Positions 16,163 through 25,928 of a DNA stretch of 64,000 nt are shown here, in pieces (within the stretch, counting starts at the first letter, position 1; every line of letters starts with the position of its first letter). The notes beneath the pieces are model-generated. The model saw nothing but the letters and a program-made list of their open reading frames with translations. It did no database searches and was not told the DNA's origin. The position numbers and the translations under genes are program-made. The DNA comes from Variibacter gotjawalensis (GTDB lineage: Bacteria; Pseudomonadota; Alphaproteobacteria; Rhizobiales; Xanthobacteraceae): NCBI RefSeq assembly GCF_002355335.1, contig NZ_AP014946.1, positions 4,231,501 through 4,295,500 of the forward strand, in the 5' to 3' direction.

Positions 16163-17464
16163 TCAAGCGCCGGTCACGCGCCAGATCACATCGCCGACAT
16201 CGTCCGCGACCAGCAGCGAGCCGTCCGGCCCGAGCGTCACGCCGACAGGGCGGCCGTACGATGCTTTTTCGTCCGGCGCAAGAAAGCCCGACAGTATGTC
16301 GCGCGGCGGGCCCGACGGCTTTCCGTTCGTGAACGGAATGAAAACCACCTTGTAGCCGCTCAGTGTGCTGCGATTCCATGAGCCGTGCTGGCCGATGATC
16401 ATGCCGTCCGGAAAGCCTGGCAGGAAACCGGCCGGGTGCCAGCAGAGACCGAGCGATGCCGTGTGACCGCCGAGCGCATAGTCGGGCGTGATCGCGGTCG
16501 CGACCAGTACCGCATCTTGCTCAACGCGATCGTCGACGGTCTGCCCCCAATAGCAATACGGCCAGCCATAGAAGCCGCCTTCGCGCACCGACGTCAGATA
16601 GTCCGGCGGCGTCTCGTCGCCGAGACCATCGCGCTCGTTGACGACGGTCCACAGTGTCTTCGTGTTCGGCTCCCACGCAAGACCAACCGGATTGCGCAGG
16701 CCGCCCGCAAAAATGCGGCTCGCGCCGCTCGCAACGTCGAGTTCGTAAACCGCGGCGCGGCCCTTCTCGACCTCCATGCCGCTCTCCGAGATGTTGCTGA
16801 GCGAACCAACACCGACATACAGCTTCGTCTCATCGGCGCTTGCGAGGAGGCTGCGCGTCCAGTGCCCGCCAGTGCCGAACGTCGTCAGCCTGCGGCCATC
16901 TGCCGTGATGCTGTCGGCTCCCGCGACATACGGAAACGCGAAGACGCCGTCGACATTGCCGACGTAGAACGTCTCGCCGATCAGCGTCATGCCGAACGGC
17001 TGATTGAGTCCTTGCATGAAAGGCTGCTGAACTTCCGCTACGCCATCGCCGTCACGGTCCCGCAGCAGCGTGATGCGGTTGGCGCTGTCGCCGAGCGCTG
17101 CCGCGCGCCGCATCGTCGCCTGCATCGCATAACCGAACACGCTCTTCACCGGCGTCGGAATCTGGTTGGACTCTGCGATCAGCACGTCGCCATTCGGCAT
17201 CACATAGATCCAGCGGGGATGCTCCAAGCCAGAAGCGAATGCGTTCACCTTCAATCCGGGCGCGACCGAGGGCTTCTGCCCCGGAGCCCAACCCTGCGCG
17301 CTCGGCATTTTCAACGTAGGAATCTTGCCTTGCGGCTTGCCTTCCGGGACCACCGGGCTGCTGCCCCAGGCCGGCGCCGGCGCAATCTCTTTCAGCTTTC
17401 GCCATTGCAACGCAATGCCGCCGACCACCGCAACGATCCGCGCGAAAATGCTAGACGCATCCAT
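16163..17464 (-). CDS. PQQ-dependent sugar (sorbosone-type) dehydrogenase family protein
   Basis: A 433-residue six-bladed propeller protein of the soluble glucose / L-sorbosone dehydrogenase family. The start shows one hydrophobic N-terminal helix, followed by propeller segments such as 'GLEHPRWIYVMPNGDVLIAESN', 'FMQGLNQPFGMTLIGETFYVGN', 'FAGGLRNPVGLAWEPNTKTLWTVVNERDG', 'AHHTASLG'-like blade turns and 'GRPVGVTLGPDGSLLVADDVGDVIWRV'. Such enzymes oxidise sugars using PQQ. It lies 42 bases after cyoD, which suggests that electrons from sugar oxidation reach the cyo quinol oxidase; this is an inference from context. Substrate not known. Confidence 0.8.
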   Translation of the reverse strand: MDASSIFARIVAVVGGIALQWRKLKEIAPAPAWGSSPVVPEGKPQGKIPTLKMPSAQGWAPGQKPSVAPGLKVNAFASGLEHPRWIYVMPNGDVLIAESNQIPTPVKSVFGYAMQATMRRAAALGDSANRITLLRDRDGDGVAEVQQPFMQGLNQPFGMTLIGETFYVGNVDGVFAFPYVAGADSITADGRRLTTFGTGGHWTRSLLASADETKLYVGVGSLSNISESGMEVEKGRAAVYELDVASGASRIFAGGLRNPVGLAWEPNTKTLWTVVNERDGLGDETPPDYLTSVREGGFYGWPYCYWGQTVDDRVEQDAVLVATAITPDYALGGHTASLGLCWHPAGFLPGFPDGMIIGQHGSWNRSTLSGYKVVFIPFTNGKPSGPPRDILSGFLAPDEKASYGRPVGVTLGPDGSLLVADDVGDVIWRVTGA

Positions 17465-17506
17465 AGAGCTCGAAGTCCTTATTAAAAGATCGCACCGAAC
17501 AACGCA

Positions 17507-17884
17507 TCAGCGCTGCATCTGGATCAGTTTATCCGTCGGCATCATGTTGGTGTTGAGGTTATTCACGATGATCATCGAGCCGAACACGATCAAGCCCACG
17601 ACGAAGACGCCGAAGGCGAGCGCAAGCACGTTATTGAGATCCTCCGGCGCGCTCGAAATATGAAGGAAGAAGACGAGGTGAACGCCCATCTGGCCGATCG
17701 CCAGCACGGCGAGCAAGATCGGCACACCTGGCGCCCACACGGTCGACGTCTGCGCGACCCAGAACGACGCCAGCGTAAGGATCACGGCAAAACCCAAACC
17801 GATCAGATAGGTACTGACGCTGCCCGTGGCTTCCGGCTTTCCGGGCGGTTCGTCTTGCGTATGCCGGGCGTCGCTTTCGCTCAT
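17507..17884 (-). CDS. cyoD: Cytochrome bo quinol oxidase subunit IV
   Basis: A 125-residue three-helix membrane subunit: 'VSTYLIGLGFAVILTLASFWVA', 'GVPILLAVLAIGQMGVHLVFFLHISSAPEDLNN' and 'LALAFGVFVVGLIVFGSMIIVNNLNTNMMP'. The HISSAPEDLNN segment is a CyoD mark. It aids assembly of the oxidase and is not catalytic. The start at 17884 overlaps the stop of cyoC (ATGA). The longer open frame to 18034 would run back over cyoC. Confidence 0.9.
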   Translation of the reverse strand: MSESDARHTQDEPPGKPEATGSVSTYLIGLGFAVILTLASFWVAQTSTVWAPGVPILLAVLAIGQMGVHLVFFLHISSAPEDLNNVLALAFGVFVVGLIVFGSMIIVNNLNTNMMPTDKLIQMQR

Positions 17885-18498
17885 CAGCGTGCTCCCAAAT
17901 AGACGATCGTGAAAACGCCGATCCAGACGATATCGAGCGCGTGCCAGAACAGACTGAAGCAGCGGAAGCGCCGCACCACCATCGGCCGGAAGCCGAGCGT
18001 TCCGACCTGCGCCAGCATGACGACAAGCCAACACAGCCCTGCCGTCACATGCAGCCCGTGCGTGCCGACCAGCAGGAAGAATGCCGAGAGGAACGCGCTG
18101 CGCGACGGCCCGGCGCCCTCGTGGATCATTCCGGCGAATTCCGTGACCTCTAACGCGACGAAGGCCGCGCCCAAAACGAAAGTCACAGCAGCCCAGACGT
18201 AAACCATCATGCGGTCACGGCGCTCAATCGAGAGCGACATCAGCCCGCAGGTAAAACTCGACGCGAGCAAACATGCGGTCTCCAGCAGCACCCGCCCGCG
18301 ATCGAACAACTGCGCGCCCGTCGGACCGCCGGCGGTCTGATCGGCCAGCACCGCATAGGCGGCGAACATCGCCGCGAAGACGACAATGTCGCTTAGCAGA
18401 AATAACCAGAAACCGAAGCCGACCACGACATCTGTGCTGGCCGGCCCGCGCTCCGAAATCGGGATGTCGTCGTTCTGCGTGAACGCGTCGGCAGCCAT
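17884..18498 (-). CDS. cyoC: Cytochrome bo quinol oxidase subunit III
   Basis: A 204-residue subunit with five predicted helices, beginning 'VVVGFGFWLFLLSDIVVFAAMFAAYAVL' and including 'SAFFLLVGTHGLHVTAGLCWLVVMLAQVG', where the THGLHVT segment is the family signature. It is part of the inner-membrane proton-pumping oxidase. It sits three bases after cyoB and overlaps cyoD, so the operon is translated as a coupled unit. Confidence 0.92.
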   Translation of the reverse strand: MAADAFTQNDDIPISERGPASTDVVVGFGFWLFLLSDIVVFAAMFAAYAVLADQTAGGPTGAQLFDRGRVLLETACLLASSFTCGLMSLSIERRDRMMVYVWAAVTFVLGAAFVALEVTEFAGMIHEGAGPSRSAFLSAFFLLVGTHGLHVTAGLCWLVVMLAQVGTLGFRPMVVRRFRCFSLFWHALDIVWIGVFTIVYLGAR

Positions 18499-18501
18499 CG
18501 C

Positions 18502-20460
18502 TTACAACCTCGCCGATGGGGTTTTCGCCATCAGCGCATCGACGGAGATCTCGTCTTCGCCGTGAACGCGCCACGCATGCGCGAGCGTCGTCCCGATGAT
18601 GCCGATCAGCCCGACGCTCGCCATCCACCAGATGTGCCAGATCATCGCAAAGCCAAACACGACAGAGAAGAACGCGATGATGAAACCGATCGGGCTATTT
18701 CGCGGCATCTCGATGGGCTTGATCTCCGGCGGCGGCGCAGCCTCTTCGTGACACCGCTTGCGCATCCAGAACGCATCGAGCCCGGTCACCTTCGGCAACA
18801 CCGCGAAATTCCACGGCGGCGGCGGCGATGTCGTCGACCATTCGAGCGTGCGTCCGTCCCACACGTCGCCGGTCGTGTCGCGCCGCGCATCCCGCGTGCG
18901 AATGCTGACGACGAGCTGGACGATCGTGAGGATGATCCCGGCGAGAATGACTAACGCGCCGATAAAAGCCGCGATCATGTAGGGCTGCCAGCTCGGCTCC
19001 GCGTAATGCTGCATGCGGCGGGTCGCACCGATCAAGCCGAGGATGTAGAGCGGCATGAACGCGAGATAAAAGCCGATGAACCAACACCAGAATACGGCTT
19101 TGCCGAGCCGCTCGTCGAGCGAAAATCCGAACGCCTTCGGGAACCAGTACGTATAGCCCGCGAAGGCGCCGAACAGCACACCGCCGATGATGACGTTGTG
19201 AAAATGCGCGACCAGAAACAGGCTGTTGTGCAGCACGAAATCGGCCGGCGGGATCGCCATCAGCACGCCCGTCATGCCGCCGATGACGAACGTCACCATA
19301 AAGCCGAGAGCCCAATGCACCGGTGAGGCGAACCGCATGCGCCCGCCGTAAATCGTGAACAGCCAGCTGAACACTTTCACGCCGGTCGGCACTGCGATGA
19401 TCATCGTCATCACACCGAAGAAGCCGTTGATGTTGGCACTCGCGCCCATCGTGAAGAAGTGATGCAGCCACACCATAAACGAGAGAACGCAGATCGCCAT
19501 CGTCGCGATGACCATCGAGCGATAGCCGAACAGCGGCTTGCGCGCGAACGTCGCGATGACTTCCGAGAAAACGCCGAACGCCGGCAGAATGAGGATGTAA
19601 ACCTCAGGATGTCCCCACGCCCAGATGAGGTTGATGTACATCATCGCGTTGCCGCCACCATCGTTGGTGAAGAAGTGGAAGCCGAGATAACGGTCGAGCA
19701 GCAGCATCGCGAAAGTCGCGGTGAGGATCGGAAAAGCCGCGACGATCAGCAGGTTGGAGGCGAGCGCCGTCCAGCAGAAGATCGGCATGCGCGTATAGCT
19801 CATGCCAGGCGCTCTCATTTTCAGAATGGTCGTCGTGAGGTTGATGCCGGATAGCAGAGTCCCGACGCCGGATATCTGCAGCGCCCACAGATAATAGTCG
19901 ACGCCCACTCCGGGCGAGTATGCGAGCTCCGACAGCGGCGGATAGACCAGCCAACCGGTCTTCGCGAACTCGCCGACGACGAGCGAGACGTTCACCAGCA
20001 ACACACCGGCTGCGGTCAGCCAGAAGCTCACAGAGTTCAGCAACGGAAACGCGAGATCGCGAATGCCAAGCTGCAGCGGCACCGCAAAATTCATCAGGCC
20101 GACCATGAACGTCATCGCGACGAAGAAGATCATGATTGTGCCGTGCGCCGAGAAGATCTGATTGTAGTGCTCGGGCGGCAGGTACCCCTGCGCTCCCGCT
20201 GCCGCGAGCGCCAGTTGCGAACGCATCATGATCGCGTCCGTGAAGCCACGCAGCAGCATGACGAGCGCGAGCACGATATACATAACGCCGATGCGCTTGT
20301 GGTCGACGCTCGTGATCCACTCACGCCAGAGATATGGCAGCCACCCTTTGACGAGAACAATGCCGAGCACGATCCCGATCGACACGACGACGAACAGCGA
20401 CGCGACCATCGGGATCGGCTGATCGAACGGAATGGCGGCCCATGTCAGCTTGCCGAGCAT
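18502..20460 (-). CDS. cyoB: Cytochrome bo quinol oxidase subunit I
   Basis: A 652-residue haem-copper oxidase catalytic subunit with 14-15 helices. '[15 protein letters not shown]' carries one haem-ligand His. '[23 protein letters not shown]' carries the CuB His and cross-linked Tyr. 'LHHFFTMG' has the two further CuB His, and '[18 protein letters not shown]' carries the last pair of haem-ligand His. It reduces O2 to water with quinol electrons and pumps protons. The start at 20460 follows the cyoA stop by one base; an ATG 60 bases earlier would overlap cyoA. Confidence 0.96.
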   Translation of the reverse strand: MLGKLTWAAIPFDQPIPMVASLFVVVSIGIVLGIVLVKGWLPYLWREWITSVDHKRIGVMYIVLALVMLLRGFTDAIMMRSQLALAAAGAQGYLPPEHYNQIFSAHGTIMIFFVAMTFMVGLMNFAVPLQLGIRDLAFPLLNSVSFWLTAAGVLLVNVSLVVGEFAKTGWLVYPPLSELAYSPGVGVDYYLWALQISGVGTLLSGINLTTTILKMRAPGMSYTRMPIFCWTALASNLLIVAAFPILTATFAMLLLDRYLGFHFFTNDGGGNAMMYINLIWAWGHPEVYILILPAFGVFSEVIATFARKPLFGYRSMVIATMAICVLSFMVWLHHFFTMGASANINGFFGVMTMIIAVPTGVKVFSWLFTIYGGRMRFASPVHWALGFMVTFVIGGMTGVLMAIPPADFVLHNSLFLVAHFHNVIIGGVLFGAFAGYTYWFPKAFGFSLDERLGKAVFWCWFIGFYLAFMPLYILGLIGATRRMQHYAEPSWQPYMIAAFIGALVILAGIILTIVQLVVSIRTRDARRDTTGDVWDGRTLEWSTTSPPPPWNFAVLPKVTGLDAFWMRKRCHEEAAPPPEIKPIEMPRNSPIGFIIAFFSVVFGFAMIWHIWWMASVGLIGIIGTTLAHAWRVHGEDEISVDALMAKTPSARL

Positions 20461-20461
20461 C

Positions 20462-21319
20462 TCATTTCCCGTGGTGATGTGCGGGCGCGGATGGGCGCGT
20501 CGAGATCGGCATCGGCCCATGCATGTCCATCTTCACGATGCCGTCGAAGAAATTCGCCGTCACCGAGCCGAACGTGCTCGGCGGCAGCGCCATCGTGGGC
20601 TTCTCAAGCTCTGCATAACTTGTCGCATCGAGCGCGCGGCCGTTGCTTCGCGTCTCGGCAAGCCACGCTGCGAAGTCTGACTCCGACTGAGCAACGACAT
20701 CGAAGCGCATGCCGGAAAAACCTTCACCGCTGAACTGCGCCGAAATGCCGGGATATGTCCCGGGCTTGTCGGCCTGCAGATGCAGCCGCGTCGTCATGCC
20801 GGCCATCGTGTAGATCTGGCTGCCGAGCTGCGGCACGAAGAAGCTGTTCATCACCGTCGCGGAGGTCAGCTGAAAGCTGATCGGAGTCGCGGCCGGAACA
20901 ACGAGGCGATTGACAGCCGCGACGCCGTGATCCGGATAGATGAAGAGCCACTTCCAATCCATCGAGACGACTTGGATGCGGATGGGCTGCACGGTCGACT
21001 CGATCGGCTTTGCGGGATCGAGATCATGCGAGCCGACCCACGCGATGCCGCCGAGAAACACAATGACTAGCACAGGGATCGACCATACGACCAATTCGAT
21101 GCTGCCCGAGTACGACCAATCCGGCAGATAGCGCGCCTTCGTATTCGTCTGACGGAACCACCAGGCAAACACGAGCGTCAGAATGATCGTCGGGATGACC
21201 ACGGCCAGCATGATCGCCGTCGCATTGAACAAAATCGTCCGCTCGGCGAGGCCAATAGGCCCCTGCGGATCGAGCACGCCGGATTGCCAGGGCAAACTGA
21301 CCCGCAAACCCTCGTTCAT
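20462..21319 (-). CDS. cyoA: Cytochrome bo quinol oxidase subunit II
   Basis: A 285-residue subunit with two N-terminal helices ('[25 protein letters not shown]', '[24 protein letters not shown]') and a periplasmic cupredoxin-like domain containing '[21 protein letters not shown]' and '[26 protein letters not shown]'. The CuA ligands of cytochrome-c oxidases (C-x3-C) are absent, which fits a quinol oxidase. Compared with E. coli CyoA it lacks the lipoprotein signal, starting instead shortly before the conserved 'LDPQGPIGL'. No cyoE follows the operon in this window. Confidence 0.93.
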   Translation of the reverse strand: MNEGLRVSLPWQSGVLDPQGPIGLAERTILFNATAIMLAVVIPTIILTLVFAWWFRQTNTKARYLPDWSYSGSIELVVWSIPVLVIVFLGGIAWVGSHDLDPAKPIESTVQPIRIQVVSMDWKWLFIYPDHGVAAVNRLVVPAATPISFQLTSATVMNSFFVPQLGSQIYTMAGMTTRLHLQADKPGTYPGISAQFSGEGFSGMRFDVVAQSESDFAAWLAETRSNGRALDATSYAELEKPTMALPPSTFGSVTANFFDGIVKMDMHGPMPISTRPSAPAHHHGK

Positions 21320-21548
21320 CGGCGCCGTCCGATCACTTGCGCAACATCCTTTTCATGCGTTGACGCTAAGTCCACATCAGCGTGCACGAGCCACGCAGCA
21401 GGTGCAATCGCCGTGTCGGCCAGGCTGCAACGATTGTGGATTTTCCCGAGGCTGCCATGCATCAGCGGGGATGTCGCACCCCGTAAGTATCTGTTGTCAA
21501 TCGCGTGCCCGCTCCCTACCCTGCCGGAAAAATGGCGGGGAGCAAACA

Positions 21549-22529
21549 ATGAACAACAAACACCTGACCTTCGATCGGCGTACGTTACTGATCGCCGGTG
21601 CCGCAACGATCTGCGCGCCCTATGTCGCGCGTGCGCAAGTCAACAAGATCCGCGTCGGCGTTCCGACGAAGACCTATTGGCCGACCATCATTTGCGAGAC
21701 CGCGATCCGCCAGAAGCTTTTCCAGAAAGCCGGCGTCGATGCGGAACTCACGATCTATCGCGGCGGCGCCGAAGGCTTCGAAGCGATTGCCGCGGGCGCG
21801 GCCGACATAATCCTCAATTCGTCGTCGAGCGTCGCGGCCGGCTTGAAGAAGGGCGTCAACGCGCGCTGCGTCGCCAACGGCTCGAATGGCTATTACGGCT
21901 GGCAGCTCATGGTGCGGCCGGACTCGAAGATCACTAAAGTCGCCGAACTTGAGGGCAAGAAAGTCGGCATCACGTCGGCCGGCTCCGGCTCCGACATTCT
22001 GGCGCGCTGGACCAACGCGGACCGCAAGGTCAACTTCACGCGCGTGCCGCTTGGCGGCGGCGGCCTCGTGCCGAACCTGATGTCCGGCAACATCGACGCG
22101 ACCGTGCTTTACTCGCCGCTCACCTTTCAGGTGCTGCAAAACAAGGAAGCCCGCACGCTGATCGACTTCGGCAGCGAAGTGCCGGCGCATTCTACCGGCG
22201 CGTGGATTGCGACCGACAAGATCATCAAGGAGCGTCCCGAGACGCTGCAGAAGGCGCTCAACGCGATTTACGGCGGCGTCGCCTTCCTGCGCGACGAGAA
22301 AAACCGGCAGAGCGCCGTGAAACTCATCGCCGAGATCGACGAGGTCGCGGAGCCGGTTGCGGCTGCCGAACTCGACGGCAACATCATGAAGCTCTCGACC
22401 GACGGCGAAATCCGTAAAGAATGGATGGAGCGCGCACTCGAAATGGCGAAGCTGATCGGCATGACAGATCTCGCGCCTGTCGAGCAAATGTACACGACGC
22501 AGTTCAAACCCATACCGACGGCGGCCTGA
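21549..22529 (+). CDS. ABC transporter substrate-binding protein, nitrate/sulfonate/NMT1 type
   Basis: A 326-residue periplasmic protein with a twin-arginine-like signal ('FDRRTLLIAGAATICAPYVARAQ') and the SsuA/TauA/NMT1 binding fold: 'IRVGVPTKTYWPTIICETAIRQKLFQKAGVDAEL', 'GLKKGVNARCVANGSNG', 'ELEGKKVGITSAGSGSDILARW'. It starts a five-gene unit with two permeases, one ATPase and a MetE-like enzyme. The start at 21549 has GGGGAG upstream; the open frame before it shows no ribosome site. The ligand is unknown. The closing MetE-like gene hints at a sulfur or methyl compound. Confidence 0.88.
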   Translation: MNNKHLTFDRRTLLIAGAATICAPYVARAQVNKIRVGVPTKTYWPTIICETAIRQKLFQKAGVDAELTIYRGGAEGFEAIAAGAADIILNSSSSVAAGLKKGVNARCVANGSNGYYGWQLMVRPDSKITKVAELEGKKVGITSAGSGSDILARWTNADRKVNFTRVPLGGGGLVPNLMSGNIDATVLYSPLTFQVLQNKEARTLIDFGSEVPAHSTGAWIATDKIIKERPETLQKALNAIYGGVAFLRDEKNRQSAVKLIAEIDEVAEPVAAAELDGNIMKLSTDGEIRKEWMERALEMAKLIGMTDLAPVEQMYTTQFKPIPTAA

Positions 22530-22536
22530 TCCGCCG

Positions 22537-23289
22537 ATGTCTCGCACGCACATTATCCTGACGCGGCTCGCGCTGCTCGCGATTGTAGTGGCGGCCTGGG
22601 AATTGGCGCCGCGTTGCGGCTTCGCGAACCCGCGCCTATTGCCGCCGCTGAGCGATGTGCTGACGATGCTGTGGCAGCTGCTTGGCCAGCCGCGTGTGCA
22701 TGAGGCTATCGGCGTCACGGCCGCGGAAGTGCTCGTCGCCTTCCTCGTCGCGGTGCCGATCGGCGCGGCGCTGGGCATCGCATCCGCCGAGAACGAATAC
22801 TTCGGCGACATCTTCAAGCCGATGCTGTTCTACGTGTTCAGCATCCCGAAATCGATCTTCCTGCCGATGTTCATTCTGATCTTCGGCATCGGTTTCCAGC
22901 AGAAGGTGGCCTACGCCGCTTTTTCCACCGTCTTCATCGTCATCATGAGCGCGACGGCGGCGGTCGAGTCGGTCAAAGCCGACCACGTGCTCGTTGCCCG
23001 CTCCTACGGCGCCACGCGCGGACAAATCCTGATGCGCGTCTACGTACCGAGCATGATGCCGGTGCTGCTCGAGACATTGCGCATCTCGATGATCTTTAAT
23101 TTCACCGGCGTGATGATCGCCGAAATGTACGCGTCGCGGACCGGCATCGGACACTTGATCGCCAACTGGGGTGAGAATTTCCAGATGCGCCAGCTTTTCG
23201 CCGGCGTCATCCTGCTCGCCACTGTTGCGATCCTGTTCAACGAAACCGTCCGCTACTTGGAGGTCAAATGCAGCACGTGGCGAACGTGA
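22537..23289 (+). CDS. ABC transporter permease, SsuC/TauC type (first of two)
   Basis: A 250-residue inner-membrane permease with six helices and the BPD-transport 'EAA' loop ('VKADHVLVARSYGATRGQILMRVYVPSMMPVLLETLRISM'). It starts seven bases after the binding-protein stop, and its last 22 bases overlap the ATPase gene. A different permease is encoded at 24074, so the channel is probably a heterodimer, whereas most SsuC-type systems have one permease gene. Confidence 0.9.
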   Translation: MSRTHIILTRLALLAIVVAAWELAPRCGFANPRLLPPLSDVLTMLWQLLGQPRVHEAIGVTAAEVLVAFLVAVPIGAALGIASAENEYFGDIFKPMLFYVFSIPKSIFLPMFILIFGIGFQQKVAYAAFSTVFIVIMSATAAVESVKADHVLVARSYGATRGQILMRVYVPSMMPVLLETLRISMIFNFTGVMIAEMYASRTGIGHLIANWGENFQMRQLFAGVILLATVAILFNETVRYLEVKCSTWRT

Positions 23290-24074
23290 CGCAACTCAAA
23301 GAAGTTCCGAAGCGGACAGCGATCTCCGTCGAGAATCTCAGCCATGTCTATGGCGGAAACGACGGTGGCGTGCCGGCGCTCGAAGACGTCTCGATCAATG
23401 TCGAGGAAGGCCGCTTCGTCGTCATCGTCGGGCCGAGCGGCTGCGGAAAGACCTCGTTGCTGATGATGCTCGCCGGCCTGCGCCATCAGACGCGCGGCAA
23501 AATCCTTTGCGCCGGCAAGCCGATTGCCGAGCCGGATCCGGAACGTGTCGGCGTCGTCTTCCAAGAAGCGAGCTTGTTTCCCTGGCTCACAGCGCTCGAC
23601 AATGTCGAGTTCCCGCTATCGTTGCGCGGCGCACCGCGCGAGGAACGCCGCCAACGCGCCGAGGCGATGCTCAAGCTTGTCGGCCTCGAAGGCTTCGGCG
23701 CTCGTTATCCGCACGAACTCTCCGGCGGCATGAAGCAGCGCGTGTCGATCGCGCGCGGCCTGGTGCAGGACCCGCCGGTGCTTTTGATGGACGAACCCTT
23801 CGCGGCGCTCGATGAGCAGACGCGCATGACCATGGGCCACGAATTGCTGCGCATCTGGTCGACGACGCGCAAAACCGTCGTCTTCATCACGCACAGCCTG
23901 ACCGAAGCCGTGTATCTCGCCGACGAAGTGCTCGTGATGTCCGCTCGGCCCGGCAAGATCATCGATCGCATCGAGGTCGACCTGCCGCGCCCGCGCACCT
24001 ACGAGATGATGGCGACCGATACTTTCGGCCGCCTGCGCGATCGCATCTGGCAGCAGATCAGGAAGACGCCTTGA
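23268..24074 (+). CDS. ABC transporter ATP-binding protein, SsuB/TauB type
   Basis: A 268-residue ATPase. Walker A is 'GPSGCGKTSLLMMLAG', the Q-loop is 'VVFQEASLFPWLTALDNV', the signature is 'LSGGMKQRVSIARGLVQDP', Walker B is 'LLMDEPFAALDEQTR', and the switch His is in 'FITHSLTEAVYL'. It powers the importer encoded around it. The start lies inside the permease gene, and its stop (TGA) shares one base with the ATG of the second permease, which implies coupled translation. Confidence 0.93.
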   Translation: MQHVANVTQLKEVPKRTAISVENLSHVYGGNDGGVPALEDVSINVEEGRFVVIVGPSGCGKTSLLMMLAGLRHQTRGKILCAGKPIAEPDPERVGVVFQEASLFPWLTALDNVEFPLSLRGAPREERRQRAEAMLKLVGLEGFGARYPHELSGGMKQRVSIARGLVQDPPVLLMDEPFAALDEQTRMTMGHELLRIWSTTRKTVVFITHSLTEAVYLADEVLVMSARPGKIIDRIEVDLPRPRTYEMMATDTFGRLRDRIWQQIRKTP

Positions 24075-24877
24075 TGCGCTGGCCCTCCCCCGCCTCAGTC
24101 CGCTGGACGATCCTTGCGCTGTTGCTTGTGGGCTGGGAGCTGTTTCCACGCACCGGCATCATCCCGGAGCTGTTCCTGCCGTCGCTCTCGAAGACGCTCA
24201 CAGTGCTGTGGAGCGACCGCGCCGAATACATCTCGGCGCTCGGAGTAACGGTTTACGAAGTCGCCTTCGCGATGCTGATCGCCTGCGGCTTCGGCATTCT
24301 GTTCGGTTCATTGATCGGCGGCCTTGCGGTCCTGCGCGACTTGTTGCTGCCGGTCTTCTCGAGCCTCTACGCCGTGCCCATCGTGATCCTCTACCCGATC
24401 TTCACTGCATGGTTCGGCATCGGCTCGGAATCCAAGATCGCCTTTGCGGGAATCTACGGCTTCTTTCCCGTCATGCTCTCGACGGCCGCCGGCATCCGCA
24501 CGATCGAGCCGCACTATCTTCTGGCGGCGCGCAGCATGGGCGCGACGATCCCGCAGCAGATCACGCGCGTGATCATCCCGGCGTCTATTCCGACCGTACT
24601 CGCAGGGCTACGTCTAGGCGGCGCGCTGACCATCATCGGCGTCGTCGTCTCCGAGATGCTCACCTCGTCGGCCGGCATCGGCTATCTGGTCACTCGCTAT
24701 CGCACCATCCTCGATAGCCCGCGTGTCTTCGCCGCGATCCTGATGATCCTCGTCCTCTCTGTTGCGTTCGATCTGATCGCCCGCGCGATCGAAAAGCGCA
24801 CGCTCGTCTGGCAAACCGCCGGCCGCAAACAACGCATCGTCACCGAAACCGGCTCGACCGTGCCGGCCGCGGCTTAA
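24074..24877 (+). CDS. ABC transporter permease, SsuC/TauC type (second of two)
   Basis: A 267-residue six-helix permease with its own EAA loop ('IEPHYLLAARSMGATIPQQITRVIIPASIPTVLAGLRLGG'). It differs clearly from the first permease in this operon, so the two are not a recent tandem duplication. The ATG at 24074 shares its first base with the TGA stop of the ATPase. A TTG codon one position earlier in the same frame is less likely as start. Confidence 0.9.
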   Translation: MRWPSPASVRWTILALLLVGWELFPRTGIIPELFLPSLSKTLTVLWSDRAEYISALGVTVYEVAFAMLIACGFGILFGSLIGGLAVLRDLLLPVFSSLYAVPIVILYPIFTAWFGIGSESKIAFAGIYGFFPVMLSTAAGIRTIEPHYLLAARSMGATIPQQITRVIIPASIPTVLAGLRLGGALTIIGVVVSEMLTSSAGIGYLVTRYRTILDSPRVFAAILMILVLSVAFDLIARAIEKRTLVWQTAGRKQRIVTETGSTVPAAA

Positions 24878-24896
24878 GGAAATTCAAGGAGAAGAC

Positions 24897-25928
24897 ATGA
24901 ACAAGATCCTCCCGACGACCGTGGTCGGCAGCTATCCGCAGCCCGAATGGCTGGTGAATCATGAGTTGCTTGCGACTGTGGTGCCGCGCACGCGCATGCA
25001 CGAGCTTTGGCGCATTCCACGAGAGCATCTCGAACAGGCGCAAAACGACGCCACCTTGCTCGCGATCCGTGACATGGAGCGGTTGGGTCTCGACATCATC
25101 ACGGATGGTGAGATTCGTCGTGAGAGCTATTCCAATCGCTTCGCGACCGCGCTCGATGGCATCGACAACGACAATCCCGGCATCGTGACTGCGCGGGGCG
25201 GACGCACGACCGAAGTTCCGCGCGTGGTCGGCAAGATCAAGCGCAAGCATGCGGTCGAAGTGCCGGACATGGAGTTCCTCCGCAAGAACACAAACCTCAA
25301 AGCGAAGATGACGCTGCCGGGTCCGTTCACGATGAGCCGCCAGGCGCAGGACGATTTTTACAAGGATGACGAAGCGCTGGTGATGGACTTCGCCGCAGCG
25401 CTCAACGAAGAAATCCACGATCTCGTGAAGGCCGGCGCGGATGTCATCCAACTCGACGATCCGTGGGTGCGCTCCGACCCTGAGAAAGCAAAGCTTTACG
25501 CCGTGAAGGGCATCAATCGTGCGCTGCAAGGCGTCAAGGTGCCGACCGTCGTGCATCTCTGCTTCGGCTACGCCGCCGTTGTGCCGGGCGAGACCAAGCC
25601 GGCCGGCTATTCCTTCCTCGGCGAACTCGCGCAGTGCGATGCCGAAACGATTTCGATCGAAGCCGCGCAGCCGAAACTCGACCTCGGCGTGCTCAAAGAT
25701 CTCAGCGGGAAAAAAGTGATGCTGGGCGTGCTCGACCTCGGCGATCCGAAAGTTGAAACGGCGGACGTTGTCGCCGATCGCATCCGCGCCGGCTTGAAGC
25801 ATCTATCGCCGGACCGGCTGATCCCTGCGCCTGACTGTGGGATGAAGTATCTGCCGCGCGAGATCGCCTACGGCAAGCTCAAGGCAATGGTCGACGGCGC
25901 CGCGATCGTCCGCAAGGAAGTGAGCTAG
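24897..25928 (+). CDS. MetE-like cobalamin-independent methyltransferase (C-terminal domain only)
   Basis: A 343-residue TIM-barrel protein matching the catalytic half of methionine synthase MetE: 'LPTTVVGSYPQPEWL', 'IITDGEIRRESYSNRFAT', 'AGADVIQLDDPWV', and zinc-ligand segments 'VVHLCFGY' (His/Cys) and 'LIPAPDCGMKYL' (Cys). Full MetE has about 750 residues with a duplicated N-terminal barrel, absent here. Such core forms use other methyl donors in some organisms. It sits 19 bases behind the ABC importer with a strong AAGGAGAAG site, so the importer may bring in its methyl donor or acceptor. The reaction is not provable from sequence. Confidence 0.85.
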   Translation: MNKILPTTVVGSYPQPEWLVNHELLATVVPRTRMHELWRIPREHLEQAQNDATLLAIRDMERLGLDIITDGEIRRESYSNRFATALDGIDNDNPGIVTARGGRTTEVPRVVGKIKRKHAVEVPDMEFLRKNTNLKAKMTLPGPFTMSRQAQDDFYKDDEALVMDFAAALNEEIHDLVKAGADVIQLDDPWVRSDPEKAKLYAVKGINRALQGVKVPTVVHLCFGYAAVVPGETKPAGYSFLGELAQCDAETISIEAAQPKLDLGVLKDLSGKKVMLGVLDLGDPKVETADVVADRIRAGLKHLSPDRLIPAPDCGMKYLPREIAYGKLKAMVDGAAIVRKEVS

